A stretch of 64,000 bases of DNA from Brasilonema sennae CENA114 (lineage in GTDB: Bacteria > Cyanobacteriota > Cyanobacteriia > Cyanobacteriales > Nostocaceae). The stretch is from positions 1,934,654 to 1,998,653 of the forward strand of contig NZ_CP030118.1 in assembly GCF_006968745.1 (NCBI RefSeq). The letters are read 5' to 3'. Of this stretch, positions 8,213 through 16,601 are shown one piece after another. A model generated the notes under the pieces. It had not been told where the DNA came from. It saw only the letters and a program-made list of their open reading frames with translations, and searched no databases. A program made the position numbers and the translations under genes. How positions within the stretch are numbered: the stretch's first letter is position 1; every line of letters starts with the position of its first letter.

Positions 8213-9340
8213 TTATCTAGAGCGATGCTTTTCGGAAAATAACAAACTAGAGTCAATCTTTTCCAAACTCGCACAACCACTGAGCGCCATAGCCACATCT
8301 AATTCATCTCGGAGAATATCAATGACATGAGCAACACCAGCTTCTCCTGCTACGGCTAATCCCCACAACACAGGACGTCCCACAAGCACTGCTTTTGCTC
8401 CCAGTGCTAGTGCTCTGAGGATATCAGTACCTCTACGGATACCACCATCTAATAATACTTCAGCGCGATCGCCCACAGCATCTACCACCTCAGCCAAAGC
8501 GTCAATAGATGCGATCGCTCCATCTAATTGACGCCCACCGTGATTAGACACAACAATTGCTTTTGCTCCAGACTCGACAGCACGAACAGCATCATCTGCC
8601 CGTAAAATTCCTTTCACCACCAAGGGAAGCGGACATAAAGACTCAAGCCATTCTAAATCTTGCCACGTAACTGCAGGGTCAAGTTGCTGAGCAAAATAAG
8701 TAAACAATCCAGATTCCCCTTGTTTTTGAGGAATGTTCAACCCTGATAAATTTGTGAGATTAGCCAATTGCATATCTGGTGGTAGAGCAAACTCATTGCG
8801 CTTGTCTCGTTCTCGCCGTCCCAAAACAGGAGCGTCTACAGTTATACAAAGTGCTTTATAGCCTGCAGTATAAGCCCTTTCAACCAAGGCACGAGTTAGT
8901 CCTCGGTCTTTGTGGATGTAAAGCTGGAACCATTGGGGAGTTTGAAGATTTGTGTCGTGACACACTGCTGCGACTTCTTCTATGGTTTTGGTAGAAAGAG
9001 TACTCAACACCATGCCAACACCAGCAGATGCAGCGGCTGTTGCTGTTGCAACTTCTCCTTGTGGATTGGCAAGACATTGAAACGCCATCGGAGCAATCAA
9101 CAAAGGTATTTGAAGCGGTTGAGCTAAAACCTCAGTTGCTAGGTTGCGCTGACTGACATCTACAAGCGATCGCGGACGAAGTTTAAATTTTTCAAAAGCA
9201 GCGCGGTTATCCCGCAGTGTCACTTCATCCCACGCACCGCTAGCGTAGTAGTCCAAAGCCATTTGAGACAGAGATTTGGTCGCTAGCTGTTCGTATTCAA
9301 ATAAGTTAAGTGGTTGAAACGATTTTCGTTCTTCCATCAT
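8213..9340 (-). CDS. FMN-dependent alpha-hydroxy-acid oxidase/dehydrogenase (lactate or glycolate oxidase family)
   Basis: About 375 residues, normal family length. The TIM-barrel signatures are present: PLLIAPMAF near the FMN pyrophosphate region, the VVKGIL lysine, the active-site SNHGGRQLDG histidine, and GGIRRGTDILRALALGA with VGRP for FMN phosphate. It oxidises a 2-hydroxy acid (L-lactate and/or glycolate) to the 2-oxo acid; cyanobacterial members are often lactate-preferring, but sequence alone does not decide. Start is ambiguous: GTG at 9343 is followed by two ATGs (9340, 9337), with GGTGAGG just upstream. No operon partner; a small GGCTC/GAGCC hairpin lies past its 3' end. Confidence 0.88.
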   Translation of the reverse strand: MMEERKSFQPLNLFEYEQLATKSLSQMALDYYASGAWDEVTLRDNRAAFEKFKLRPRSLVDVSQRNLATEVLAQPLQIPLLIAPMAFQCLANPQGEVATATAAASAGVGMVLSTLSTKTIEEVAAVCHDTNLQTPQWFQLYIHKDRGLTRALVERAYTAGYKALCITVDAPVLGRRERDKRNEFALPPDMQLANLTNLSGLNIPQKQGESGLFTYFAQQLDPAVTWQDLEWLESLCPLPLVVKGILRADDAVRAVESGAKAIVVSNHGGRQLDGAIASIDALAEVVDAVGDRAEVLLDGGIRRGTDILRALALGAKAVLVGRPVLWGLAVAGEAGVAHVIDILRDELDVAMALSGCASLEKIDSSLLFSEKHRSR

Positions 9341-9638
9341 CACCTCACCAAGTCATTCAAAAATGTAATTTAAATGCGTGACATTTAAATTGTCTTGTGC
9401 ATCAGGCGCAAAAACCCACAGACTACTAGTTTCAATAAATGAAAACTGCTGTAATAAAGATAGATAGATAAACATAAATGCACACAAATGGTTTTGTGTG
9501 CATTTATAGTTTTCTTATTGACGCTTCCACCGTTTTGTGCTTCAAATTCTGTAAGGAGAACTGACCACCTAAGATTTCGCACCGGTTGAGGACAAAGTAA
9601 CCTGTGATGATTCAAAGCGTTTATTCTTAAGATTCAAC

Positions 9639-9782
9639 ATGACAGATAGTAACTTGGGAAACGCAAGACAGACTACAACGTTTATCAAGGTTAGGAATAA
9701 ACCGTCTATCAAACTCATAGATAATTCCCTTTTTTATGAAGGTGCTCTTTATATATTTTTATTTTTAAACAAAATTCGTTGA
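9639..9782 (+). CDS. Small ORF, copy 1 of a tandem pair, function unknown
   Basis: Encodes 47 residues starting MTDSNLGNARQTTTFIKV and ending in a Phe/Leu-rich tail. Its first 30 residues match copy 2 (10161) at about half of positions: both start MTD, share LGN.R and T.FI.V, and end K.SIK.I. The similarity stops after about residue 30, so this copy may be truncated or may not be translated. No Shine-Dalgarno directly upstream. Function not recognised. Confidence 0.35.
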   Translation: MTDSNLGNARQTTTFIKVRNKPSIKLIDNSLFYEGALYIFLFLNKIR

Positions 9783-10160
9783 AATAACCAAAAGCAGAAT
9801 TTGAATTTCTTGTTATATCTATAAGTAACTTTTACTATAAGAGTTTTTGATTCTAACTATAGACTGAATAATTATTTTAGAAATAAGCAAATTGAGTTAT
9901 CAGTTAACCGTGAAGATTTATTAAGTTTCTATACAGGATAGATACAAATCTGATGTCTTGATTTACGCATAAGTTAACTGATAACTTTACCCTATTAACC
10001 AGGAGAACACCTGTCACAAAAACTGGGACGGAATCTACAAAACGGTTCTTTTGTCAAGGTGTAACTTGTGCAATACGGAAAACTGGTAATTGAAATTACC
10101 TCTTTTTGCCTTGTTAAGGTACTCTGCAATAACTGATTCTGCCTAGTGAAAGTAGCCAGA

Positions 10161-10364
10161 ATGACAGATATGAGTTTAGGAAATACAAGACATGCAACAA
10201 TATTTATTACCGTCAACAGCAAAATGTCTATCAAAGGCATAGGTCGTGACTTTACTTTTACAAATGAGGTGCTTGTTGCTTTTATTCAAAAGCAATATTT
10301 CTGTAACAAGTTAAAAGCAAAATTTGGCCTTGCTTCTCTCTCAGATAAATTCACTATAACATAA
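10161..10364 (+). CDS. Small ORF, copy 2 of a tandem pair, function unknown
   Basis: Encodes 67 residues (MTDMSLGNTRHATIFITV...), related over its first 30 residues to the ORF at 9639. No membrane segment, signal peptide or known motif. No double-glycine leader site, so a bacteriocin precursor is not supported. It lies 140 bases upstream of the acyl-ACP synthetase gene on the same strand. It could be a small regulatory protein, or the pair may be remnants of a larger gene. Confidence 0.35.
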   Translation: MTDMSLGNTRHATIFITVNSKMSIKGIGRDFTFTNEVLVAFIQKQYFCNKLKAKFGLASLSDKFTIT

Positions 10365-10503
10365 ACTTTTGTTAATCAATAGATTCATCAAATTTTGAGC
10401 ATTGCTATAGACAAAATAAAATGTGTCATTTTCAATTTACTATTTGAACCACAGATCGGAATATGCTGGAGATATAAACAATTTTCTATTTGGGAGAGGT
10501 GTT

Positions 10504-12498
10504 ATGTCGAAAACATACGAGATTTCTTCTATAATCTCTAACCTTTCTGAGCTAGAGCGCATGAATTTACAGCGTTTGGCAGATTACTCCAACTTAAATT
10601 CACTGCCAGAAATATGGCCGTTGGTAGCAAAGCGATGTGGTGATACTATTGCTCTTCGCGATCCTCATGCTAAACCAGAAGTTGTTATTACATATACGCA
10701 ACTCTTTCAAAAAATTCAATATTTTGCTGCAGGATTGCAAGCATTGGGGGTGAAACCAACAGAGCGTGTCTCCCTGATTTCGGATAATAGTCCGCGCTGG
10801 TTCATTGCAGATCAAGGCATTATGACTGCTGGGGCGGTTGATGCAGTTCGTAGCTCCCAAGCAGAACGAGAAGAACTTGTATTTATCTTGGGAAATAGTG
10901 GTAGTACAGCGCTAGTGGTGGAAGATTTAAAAACTTTCAACAAGCTTAAACAGCGTCTTGGTGATTTGCCAATTCAATTGGTCATCTTGCTGAGTGATGA
11001 AGCCGCACCAACAGATGAAACCCTGAAAATAGTAAACTTTACTCAATTGCTTGAAATTGGGACACAGCATAGCTTGACACCAGTTAAGCAAAATCACGAT
11101 ACTTTGGCAACACTTATATATACTTCTGGTACTACAGGGAAACCCAAAGGGGTGATGCTTTCTCACGGTAATTTGATGCACCAAATGGTAGTATGTGGAA
11201 CGGTATTGCAACCAAAGCCAGGAGAAGTTGTTCTCAGTATTCTCCCCAGTTGGCACAGCTATGAACGCACGTGTGAATACTTCTTACTATCTCAAGGTTG
11301 TACCCAAATTTACACTAACCTGCGGTCTGTTAAAGGGGATTTGAAAGAATTTAAACCTAATTACATGGTGTGTGTACCCCGGTTATTGGAATCAATTTAT
11401 GAGGGGGTACAAAAGCAGTTTCGCGAACAACCAGCAAACAAGCAACGCCTAATTGACTACCTTTTGGGTGTTAGCCAAAAGTATATTAAAGCGCGGCGAA
11501 TCGCCCAAGGAGCGAGTTTAGAAAATCTCAACCCCTCAACGGTCGAGCGATTAGCAGCTAGTATACAAGCATCAGCTTTGTTTCCTCTCCACGCTTTGGG
11601 AGAACGGCTTGTTTATGCCAAGGTACGAGAAGCAACTGGGGGAGAAATAAAACAGATGATTAGCGGTGGCGGCGCACTTCCCAAGTATATAGATGAGTTT
11701 TTTGAAATTATTAATGTAGAGATTTTGCAGGGCTATGGCTTGACGGAAACTTCTCCCATCGTACATGTGCGTCGTCCTTGGCATAATGTGCGCGGTTCAT
11801 CTGGGGAACCAGTACCAGGTACAGAAACGAAAATACTAGATCCGGAAACTCGCAAACCTGTGCCACTTGGGAACCGAGGTTTGGTGATGCTGCGAGGACC
11901 ACAAATTATGCAAGGCTATTTCCAAAATCCTGAAGCAACAGCCAAAGCAATTGACAAGGACGGTTGGTTTGATAGCGGTGATTTGGGTTGGGTGACACCA
12001 CAAAATGACTTGGTTCTGACCGGACGAGCAAAGGATACGATTGTATTAACCAATGGGGAAAATATCGAGCCGCAGCCAATTGAAGATGCGTGTTTGCGAT
12101 CGCCCTACATAGATCAGATAATGCTTGTTGGACAAGACCAACGCAGTCTCGGTGCATTGATCGTCCCCAATTTGTTAGCCCTAGAAAAATGGCTTCAAGC
12201 TAAAAATCTGCATCTACCTTCAAGCGATGAAGCCGTCAAACAAATAAGTACTGAAGATCCCGCAGGCAAGACGGAAGTCACCTTGGAGAGTAAAATAATT
12301 CAGGATTTATTTCGGCAAGAATTGATTCGGGAAGTGCAAAACCGTCCAGGTTATCGACCGGATGACCGCATTGGTCCGTTCAAGCTGATTCTAGAGCCGT
12401 TTTCACCAGAAAATGGTTTGATGACACAAACACTGAAAATTAGGCGACAGGTCGTGATGGAGCGCTATCACGATATTATTAACCCAATGTTTGCCTGA
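10504..12498 (+). CDS. aas: Long-chain acyl-ACP/acyl-CoA synthetase (AMP-forming)
   Basis: 664 residues from ATG 10504, chosen because GGGAGAGG lies just upstream; an earlier in-frame ATG (10423) has no ribosome site. ANL-family motifs: LIYTSGTTGKPKGV, GYGLTETSP, WFDSGDLG, LTGRAKDTIVL.NGENI. The long insertion in the middle (LHALGERLVYAKVREATGG) and overall length match cyanobacterial Aas. Role: ATP-dependent activation of free fatty acids to acyl-ACP (or acyl-CoA), recycling fatty acids released from membrane lipids; peripheral to the membrane. Followed 42 bases later by ylqD on the same strand. Confidence 0.88.
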   Translation: MSKTYEISSIISNLSELERMNLQRLADYSNLNSLPEIWPLVAKRCGDTIALRDPHAKPEVVITYTQLFQKIQYFAAGLQALGVKPTERVSLISDNSPRWFIADQGIMTAGAVDAVRSSQAEREELVFILGNSGSTALVVEDLKTFNKLKQRLGDLPIQLVILLSDEAAPTDETLKIVNFTQLLEIGTQHSLTPVKQNHDTLATLIYTSGTTGKPKGVMLSHGNLMHQMVVCGTVLQPKPGEVVLSILPSWHSYERTCEYFLLSQGCTQIYTNLRSVKGDLKEFKPNYMVCVPRLLESIYEGVQKQFREQPANKQRLIDYLLGVSQKYIKARRIAQGASLENLNPSTVERLAASIQASALFPLHALGERLVYAKVREATGGEIKQMISGGGALPKYIDEFFEIINVEILQGYGLTETSPIVHVRRPWHNVRGSSGEPVPGTETKILDPETRKPVPLGNRGLVMLRGPQIMQGYFQNPEATAKAIDKDGWFDSGDLGWVTPQNDLVLTGRAKDTIVLTNGENIEPQPIEDACLRSPYIDQIMLVGQDQRSLGALIVPNLLALEKWLQAKNLHLPSSDEAVKQISTEDPAGKTEVTLESKIIQDLFRQELIREVQNRPGYRPDDRIGPFKLILEPFSPENGLMTQTLKIRRQVVMERYHDIINPMFA

Positions 12499-12540
12499 TT
12501 AGATTCCACCTGCAAATTATAGAGTGAACGTGAAACATTT

Positions 12541-12990
12541 ATGGATGCCTCGAAATCTCAACTGCTGCTAAAACGGGTTGTTAACGTCAAAGCGATCGTC
12601 ACTCCTCTTTGGAAAGACGAAGTGCAGCAGCAACTGCAAGCGCAAATTAATCAAATTGACCAGCAACTGCAACAAATCGACATGGAAGGACAGCGGGCGA
12701 TTTCAGCAGTTCAAAAGCAGAGTCTGCAACCACCAGGTCCCCAAACCCTGCAACAAATTGAGAATATTCAAGGTCAAGTTAATCAAAAGAAAAGTGAACT
12801 TTTGGAGCAAAAAAATCAAAGTCTGCAAAATCTCCAGCAAGTCCAGTTTTTAGAGTTGGATCAAGAAGTTAACCAATTTCAAATGGAAAGCTTTTTTCAC
12901 GTGGAACCAGGTGATAACTTGATTAACAAATTGAACGTAGAAGTTGTGTTACGTGATGGTGTTGTAGAAGAAATTCGCGGTGATATTTAA
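12541..12990 (+). CDS. YlqD family coiled-coil protein
   Basis: 149 residues, no signal peptide. A short N-terminal beta part (LLLKRVVNVKAIVTP) leads into a Gln-rich coiled coil (about residues 25-110: QQQLQAQINQIDQQLQQI and similar) and ends in a compact C-terminal region with VEPGD.L and VVLRDGVVEEIRG. This is the layout of the YlqD family, common in cyanobacteria and Firmicutes, with no established function. Same strand as aas, 42 bases downstream, so possibly co-transcribed. Confidence 0.8.
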   Translation: MDASKSQLLLKRVVNVKAIVTPLWKDEVQQQLQAQINQIDQQLQQIDMEGQRAISAVQKQSLQPPGPQTLQQIENIQGQVNQKKSELLEQKNQSLQNLQQVQFLELDQEVNQFQMESFFHVEPGDNLINKLNVEVVLRDGVVEEIRGDI

Positions 12991-13043
12991 ATTTGTCCTT
13001 TATTCTTGGTTGTTATAGAGTGACTAAGACTAAGAACAAATAA

Positions 13044-13568
13044 CTATTGACAGATTTGGGTTGACTGTGGTTTTAGAAGGCTGCTTCCAGATATACATTG
13101 TACCTGGGAGCCAGCCCAAACAATTTGCCATACACGAGGGGAACTTACAAAAAATGATCGCCCAAAGGTTGTCAGTTCAACTCGATATTTGATTGCTTTG
13201 AGAAAATTCTTTGCTGGCTCAATTTGCGTGATTGTTACTAACGCTTGATTGGGGTAGGGATAAAACACCTCAACCTTGCGAGTTTTTAAGGTTGAATCCA
13301 TGTTATCAAAGGCATTGACCGCAAGATCTGCTGGATCACTACCTTGGAGAGGAGAGTTAATACTTTCCAGAGGTATAGTGTTATAATTTGCCCGCTCCGA
13401 GTTGACAATTTCCTGTGCTATGTTGGCATCTGAAAACTGAGGTACTTGCCCATTGTTCAAACTAGAAACCGCTTCAGATGGCTGGCGCTGAGTGATGTAA
13501 ACACCAGTAGCAGCGGTGGCAAAGATACTGAGTATCACAATCAAAAATAACTTCAACTTTGCCGACAT
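13044..13568 (-). CDS. Hypothetical membrane-anchored or secreted protein
   Basis: 174 residues. An N-terminal hydrophobic segment (about 5-25, LKLFLIVILSIFATAATGVY) acts as signal anchor or signal peptide. The rest is soluble and probably periplasmic, mostly beta-rich, with a well-conserved-looking block AVNAFDNMDS and VFYPYPNQALVTITQ; two cysteines lie near the C-terminus. I do not recognise the family; it looks like a conserved cyanobacterial hypothetical. Convergent with ylqD, 53 bases apart. Confidence 0.65.
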   Translation of the reverse strand: MSAKLKLFLIVILSIFATAATGVYITQRQPSEAVSSLNNGQVPQFSDANIAQEIVNSERANYNTIPLESINSPLQGSDPADLAVNAFDNMDSTLKTRKVEVFYPYPNQALVTITQIEPAKNFLKAIKYRVELTTFGRSFFVSSPRVWQIVWAGSQVQCISGSSLLKPQSTQICQ

Positions 13569-14383
13569 AAAATTTAACAGCCAATTAAAATCAGGTTAAA
13601 TATTAATTTTGAATCTTAGATTCAGGTATCGTTCTTGTTCTTACTTCTGAGTGGAATTTAGATTTTGACAGTCGTGATGAGAAATACAAATAAATAGACC
13701 TTGTGGTCTTAAGATAGTTCCTCACCACTATTGAGTGACTAGAGGTATCAGAATGTAAGGGTATCAAAAAAAATAAGAATGTTATTATTACCTGGTCAAT
13801 TTTTAACAAAAGAACGAAGGTGTCAGGAGCAGCGCTAGGCATGCAGGAGGGGAGCCACTGCTCGACTAGGGTTTCCCGGCTTGTAAGCGCAAAGCGCACG
13901 AATCGAGCCTTGCAAGAGCGTCTGTGCAGGAGATACGCGTAAGGGTGTCCCTTTGGGACTTACAAAGCAGCGTAGGCGTGCAGGAGTTAGCATGTGGCGT
14001 TCTCCCTCCGTAGGTGTCTGGTGAGTCCAGCGCTGCGATCCTTGTTTCCCGACAGCCAGGCGACTGGCGTAAGCGCAAGCGGACGCTTTGCGCATACCCG
14101 AAGGGCGTTCAGGAGCGGAGCGCTGGATAGCTCCGCCTCCGGTCACAATGACTCCTGTACGACGCAACAAAGGAGTAGGGGGTATCTACAATTGGTTGGG
14201 GTCCCAATACCAATAGATTTGATTGTGACTTCTAACTTGTGAATTCTTCCTCAAGAATGAGTGTCGTACACCCAAGATCTATGTTTCCCAAAACTGCGCC
14301 CCTAGGGTCGCGAGGTCAAGATACAATTCGATCTAACACAAACTGTAAAAGTCCATTAATTATCGATTCACCAAACCACCTAT
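13569..14383. other. Gap between the hypothetical gene and PDH E2, about 40 percent repeat
   Basis: Holds a large REP-like block (13822-14170, listed separately). The 5' part (13569-13821) and the last 200 bases before the E2 gene show no gene, RNA or clear promoter. Open frames across the repeat on both strands are composition artefacts. Confidence 0.4.
13822..14170. repeat. Composite REP-like repeat block
   Basis: GC-rich mosaic of short modules shared with other gaps: TCCCGGCTTGTAAGCGCAAA (from 13874) matches 881-907 and, inverted, 57395-57420; other pieces such as GCAGGAGATACGCGTAAGG, GTGCAGGAGTTAGC and TAGGTGTCTGGTGAG recur in variant form. Multiple small hairpins. No terminal inverted repeats were found for the whole block. 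Confidence 0.65.
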
Positions 14384-15709
14384 ATGAGCATTTACGAAGT
14401 ATTTATGCCGGCGCTAAGTTCCACCATGACCGAAGGTAAAATCGTCTCCTGGGTAAAATCTCCTGGAGATAAAGTGGAAAAAGGCGAAACAGTGGTGGTT
14501 GTCGAGTCAGATAAGGCAGATATGGATGTGGAATCCTTCTATGAAGGATATCTTGCTCACATCATCGTCCAAGCTGGTGAAACAGCCTCCGTTGGAAGTG
14601 CGATCGCTTTATTGACGGAAACCGAAGCTGAAATCGAAAGTGCAGCTCAAGCGAATTCTGGGAGTACTGCGGCTATTGATGAACCAACTCCAGCTATTAA
14701 GAACCCAAAAATAGCAGAAACAACCACAGTCGCAACACCCGCTGCTTCTCAAAACGGAACTACCAGCCATACAAATGGTCGGGTGATCGTTTCACCTCGT
14801 GCCCGTAAATTAGCCAAGGAACTGAAAGTAGATTTAAGTGGCATCTCTGGTAGTGGTCCTCATGGTCGTATTGTCGCCCAGGATGTAGAAGCAGCAGCAG
14901 GAAAATCTAGCAAACAAGCCGCCACAGTGACTCCTGTTCCACCTCCACAACCAACGCCAACCACAACCCCTGTTCCACCTACACCCACTAAAGTTGCTCC
15001 TGCACCCGCACCTGCGCCGGCGATCGCTGCATTACCAGGTCAAATAGTACCTTTTACTACCCTGCAAAATGCTGTAGCACGCAACATGGTAGCGAGTTTA
15101 TCCGTACCAGTTATCCATATCGGTTACACAATTACCACTGATGCGCTTGACAAGCTTTATAAACAAATTAAGTCTAAAGGCGTGACTATGACAACCCTTC
15201 TGGCAAAAGCCGTAGCGGTGACATTGCAAAAACACCCACTGCTTAATGCCAGATACTCAGAACAAGGAATTGTGTACCATTCTAGTATAAATGTTGCCGT
15301 AGCGGTGGCAATGGATGACGGGGGATTGATTACACCAGTATTACAGAATGCAGATATGGCGGATATATACTCTCTATCCCGCGATTGGAAGTCTTTGGTA
15401 GATCGCGCGAGAGCGAAAAAGCTGCAACCGGAGGAGTATAACAGCGGTACCTTTACAATATCGAACCTAGGAATGTTCGGTGTAGATAGATTTGATGCAA
15501 TCCTACCACCCGGACAAGGTTCTATTTTGGCAATTGGCGCATCTCGTCCGCAAATTGTCGCAACAACTGAAGGTTTATTTGGCGTCAAGCAACAGATGCA
15601 GGTGAATATAACCTGTGATCACCGCATTATCTATGGTGCTGATGCTGCGGCGTTCTTGAAAGATTTGGCGAAGTTGATTTCGACAAATCCCGAATCTTTG
15701 ATGTTGTAG
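14384..15709 (+). CDS. pdhC: Dihydrolipoamide acetyltransferase, E2 of pyruvate dehydrogenase
   Basis: 441 residues. Lipoyl domain 1-80 with lipoyl-lysine Lys44 in ESDKADMDVE; Pro/Ala/Thr-rich linkers; peripheral-subunit-binding domain 133-170 (SPRARKLAKEL, GSGPHGRI); catalytic acetyltransferase domain about 220-441. The active-site motif near the C-terminus reads DHRIIYGAD, with Tyr where many E2 proteins have Asp (HxxxDG); from memory, plastid-type E2s share this. It transfers acetyl groups from E1 to CoA in the cytosolic PDH complex. E1 and E3 genes are not nearby, as usual in cyanobacteria. Weak ribosome site; start chosen by homology (MSIYEVFMPAL). Confidence 0.93.
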   Translation: MSIYEVFMPALSSTMTEGKIVSWVKSPGDKVEKGETVVVVESDKADMDVESFYEGYLAHIIVQAGETASVGSAIALLTETEAEIESAAQANSGSTAAIDEPTPAIKNPKIAETTTVATPAASQNGTTSHTNGRVIVSPRARKLAKELKVDLSGISGSGPHGRIVAQDVEAAAGKSSKQAATVTPVPPPQPTPTTTPVPPTPTKVAPAPAPAPAIAALPGQIVPFTTLQNAVARNMVASLSVPVIHIGYTITTDALDKLYKQIKSKGVTMTTLLAKAVAVTLQKHPLLNARYSEQGIVYHSSINVAVAVAMDDGGLITPVLQNADMADIYSLSRDWKSLVDRARAKKLQPEEYNSGTFTISNLGMFGVDRFDAILPPGQGSILAIGASRPQIVATTEGLFGVKQQMQVNITCDHRIIYGADAAAFLKDLAKLISTNPESLML

Positions 15710-15723
15710 TTCGGATCAAAATC

Positions 15724-15759
15724 AAACCGCCTTGGCTCATAATTGAACTAAGGCGGTTT
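15724..15759 (+). terminator. Hairpin after PDH E2, terminator-like
   Basis: AAACCGCCTT (15724-15733) pairs perfectly with AAGGCGGTTT (15750-15759) around a 16-base loop, starting 15 bases past the E2 stop. There is no U-run, so it may mainly be a 3' mRNA stabiliser. Confidence 0.5.
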
Positions 15760-15873
15760 ACAGTAAGTAAAAAATTTGAAGATCGTTTTTGTTTTAATTT
15801 TGTTTTCAGGCGGTGCCCGAAAACTATTTCACTGTTTGCAAGCCGAGTCGTAAACCGTAATCTAGCACTAGGC

Positions 15874-16290
15874 TTAGTAGGGTAATTCCAAGAAATAACA
15901 GCAGCACTGGGGGCTAATTCTAAAGTTTGACTCAGTGTATGGGCAAGACCAAGCAATATCAACCGTATTGGACAATAAAGTATCCCAAGTCTTTGCAGCA
16001 AGATATATCAAAGCTTGTGAAATACACAGGAGTTGAATGAATAACTCCACAAAACCCAGCAGGCTGTCATTTAACTTATCAAAAAATCGCCTAAACAAAG
16101 CTCTCAGTGCTGCCAATATTTCTATGGTGATACAGAACCTAACCGAGACATCACGATTGTGGCGAGGGTAGTAACTCCAAATTGCGCCCACCGCTTTAAG
16201 CGGTACCCAATTAGTCGTCACAACTCTTACACCTACAATTACCAACGCTAGCACAAGCACTCCCAAGGTCATCGAACCTTCCACTTGCAT
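15874..16290 (-). CDS. Hypothetical small membrane protein, doubtful
   Basis: 138 residues from ATG 16290, which has AGGAG nine bases upstream. Predicted hydrophobic segments near residues 7-25 and 88-106 and an Arg/Phe-rich stretch between. No family recognised. The C-terminal third (CPYTESNFRISPQCCCYF) looks unlike a real protein, so this may be the 5' part of a decayed gene. It is the only open frame with a plausible ribosome site in this gap. Confidence 0.3.
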   Translation of the reverse strand: MQVEGSMTLGVLVLALVIVGVRVVTTNWVPLKAVGAIWSYYPRHNRDVSVRFCITIEILAALRALFRRFFDKLNDSLLGFVELFIQLLCISQALIYLAAKTWDTLLSNTVDIAWSCPYTESNFRISPQCCCYFLELPY

Positions 16291-16601
16291 CAACGGCGAC
16301 TCCTGCGTATTTTGTCGCCAGAAAAGACTTGCAGGTAAACACCAACTTCATCCTGGCTTTTAGATCTGTTAGACATCTTAATGATAAAACAGTCTATGGG
16401 TATATAAGTCAAGCAATGATATGGACGCCACAGATACAAAACAAGTCGGTAAAACCAAACTTGCCAGTGTCTTCCTCACAACAGCTTTCTGTAGACGCCC
16501 TAATGATCGCTTTGTAAAAATGGGGGATTTTTCAAAACCAGGACATTCATTTTATATCAATCGCGTTTATCAACGTGGATTGCTAGCGATGGCAAGCTTA
16601 T
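16291..16601. other. Gap with no recognised feature
   Basis: A plus-strand frame from 16421 runs antisense into the 3' end of the next gene and shows no family resemblance. Nothing else seen. Confidence 0.3.

Larger units (their letters stand above)
9344..10503. other. Long gap carrying two related small ORFs
   Basis: Between the 2-hydroxyacid oxidase and acyl-ACP synthetase. Apart from the two similar small ORFs listed separately I see no known gene. Their 5' flanks also look alike: both have AGGAGAAC (9555-9562 and 10001-10008), then a CGGTT...CAA...GTAAC.TGTG stretch (about 9582-9606 and 10043-10070). This suggests an old tandem duplication of a unit of several hundred bases. Confidence 0.4.

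Noticed and set aside
9639..10364. Bacteriocin or Nif11-type leader peptides for the two small ORFs
   Set aside because: No double-glycine cleavage site, no cysteine-rich core and no modification enzymes nearby.
10423..10503. Upstream start for the acyl-ACP synthetase
   Set aside because: No ribosome site at 10423 and no conserved residues before MSKTYEISS; GGGAGAGG precedes ATG 10504.
13835..14242. Open frames on both strands in the REP block
   Set aside because: High-GC mosaic repeats stay open by composition; translations are Arg/Ser/Pro-rich without any family pattern and have no ribosome sites.
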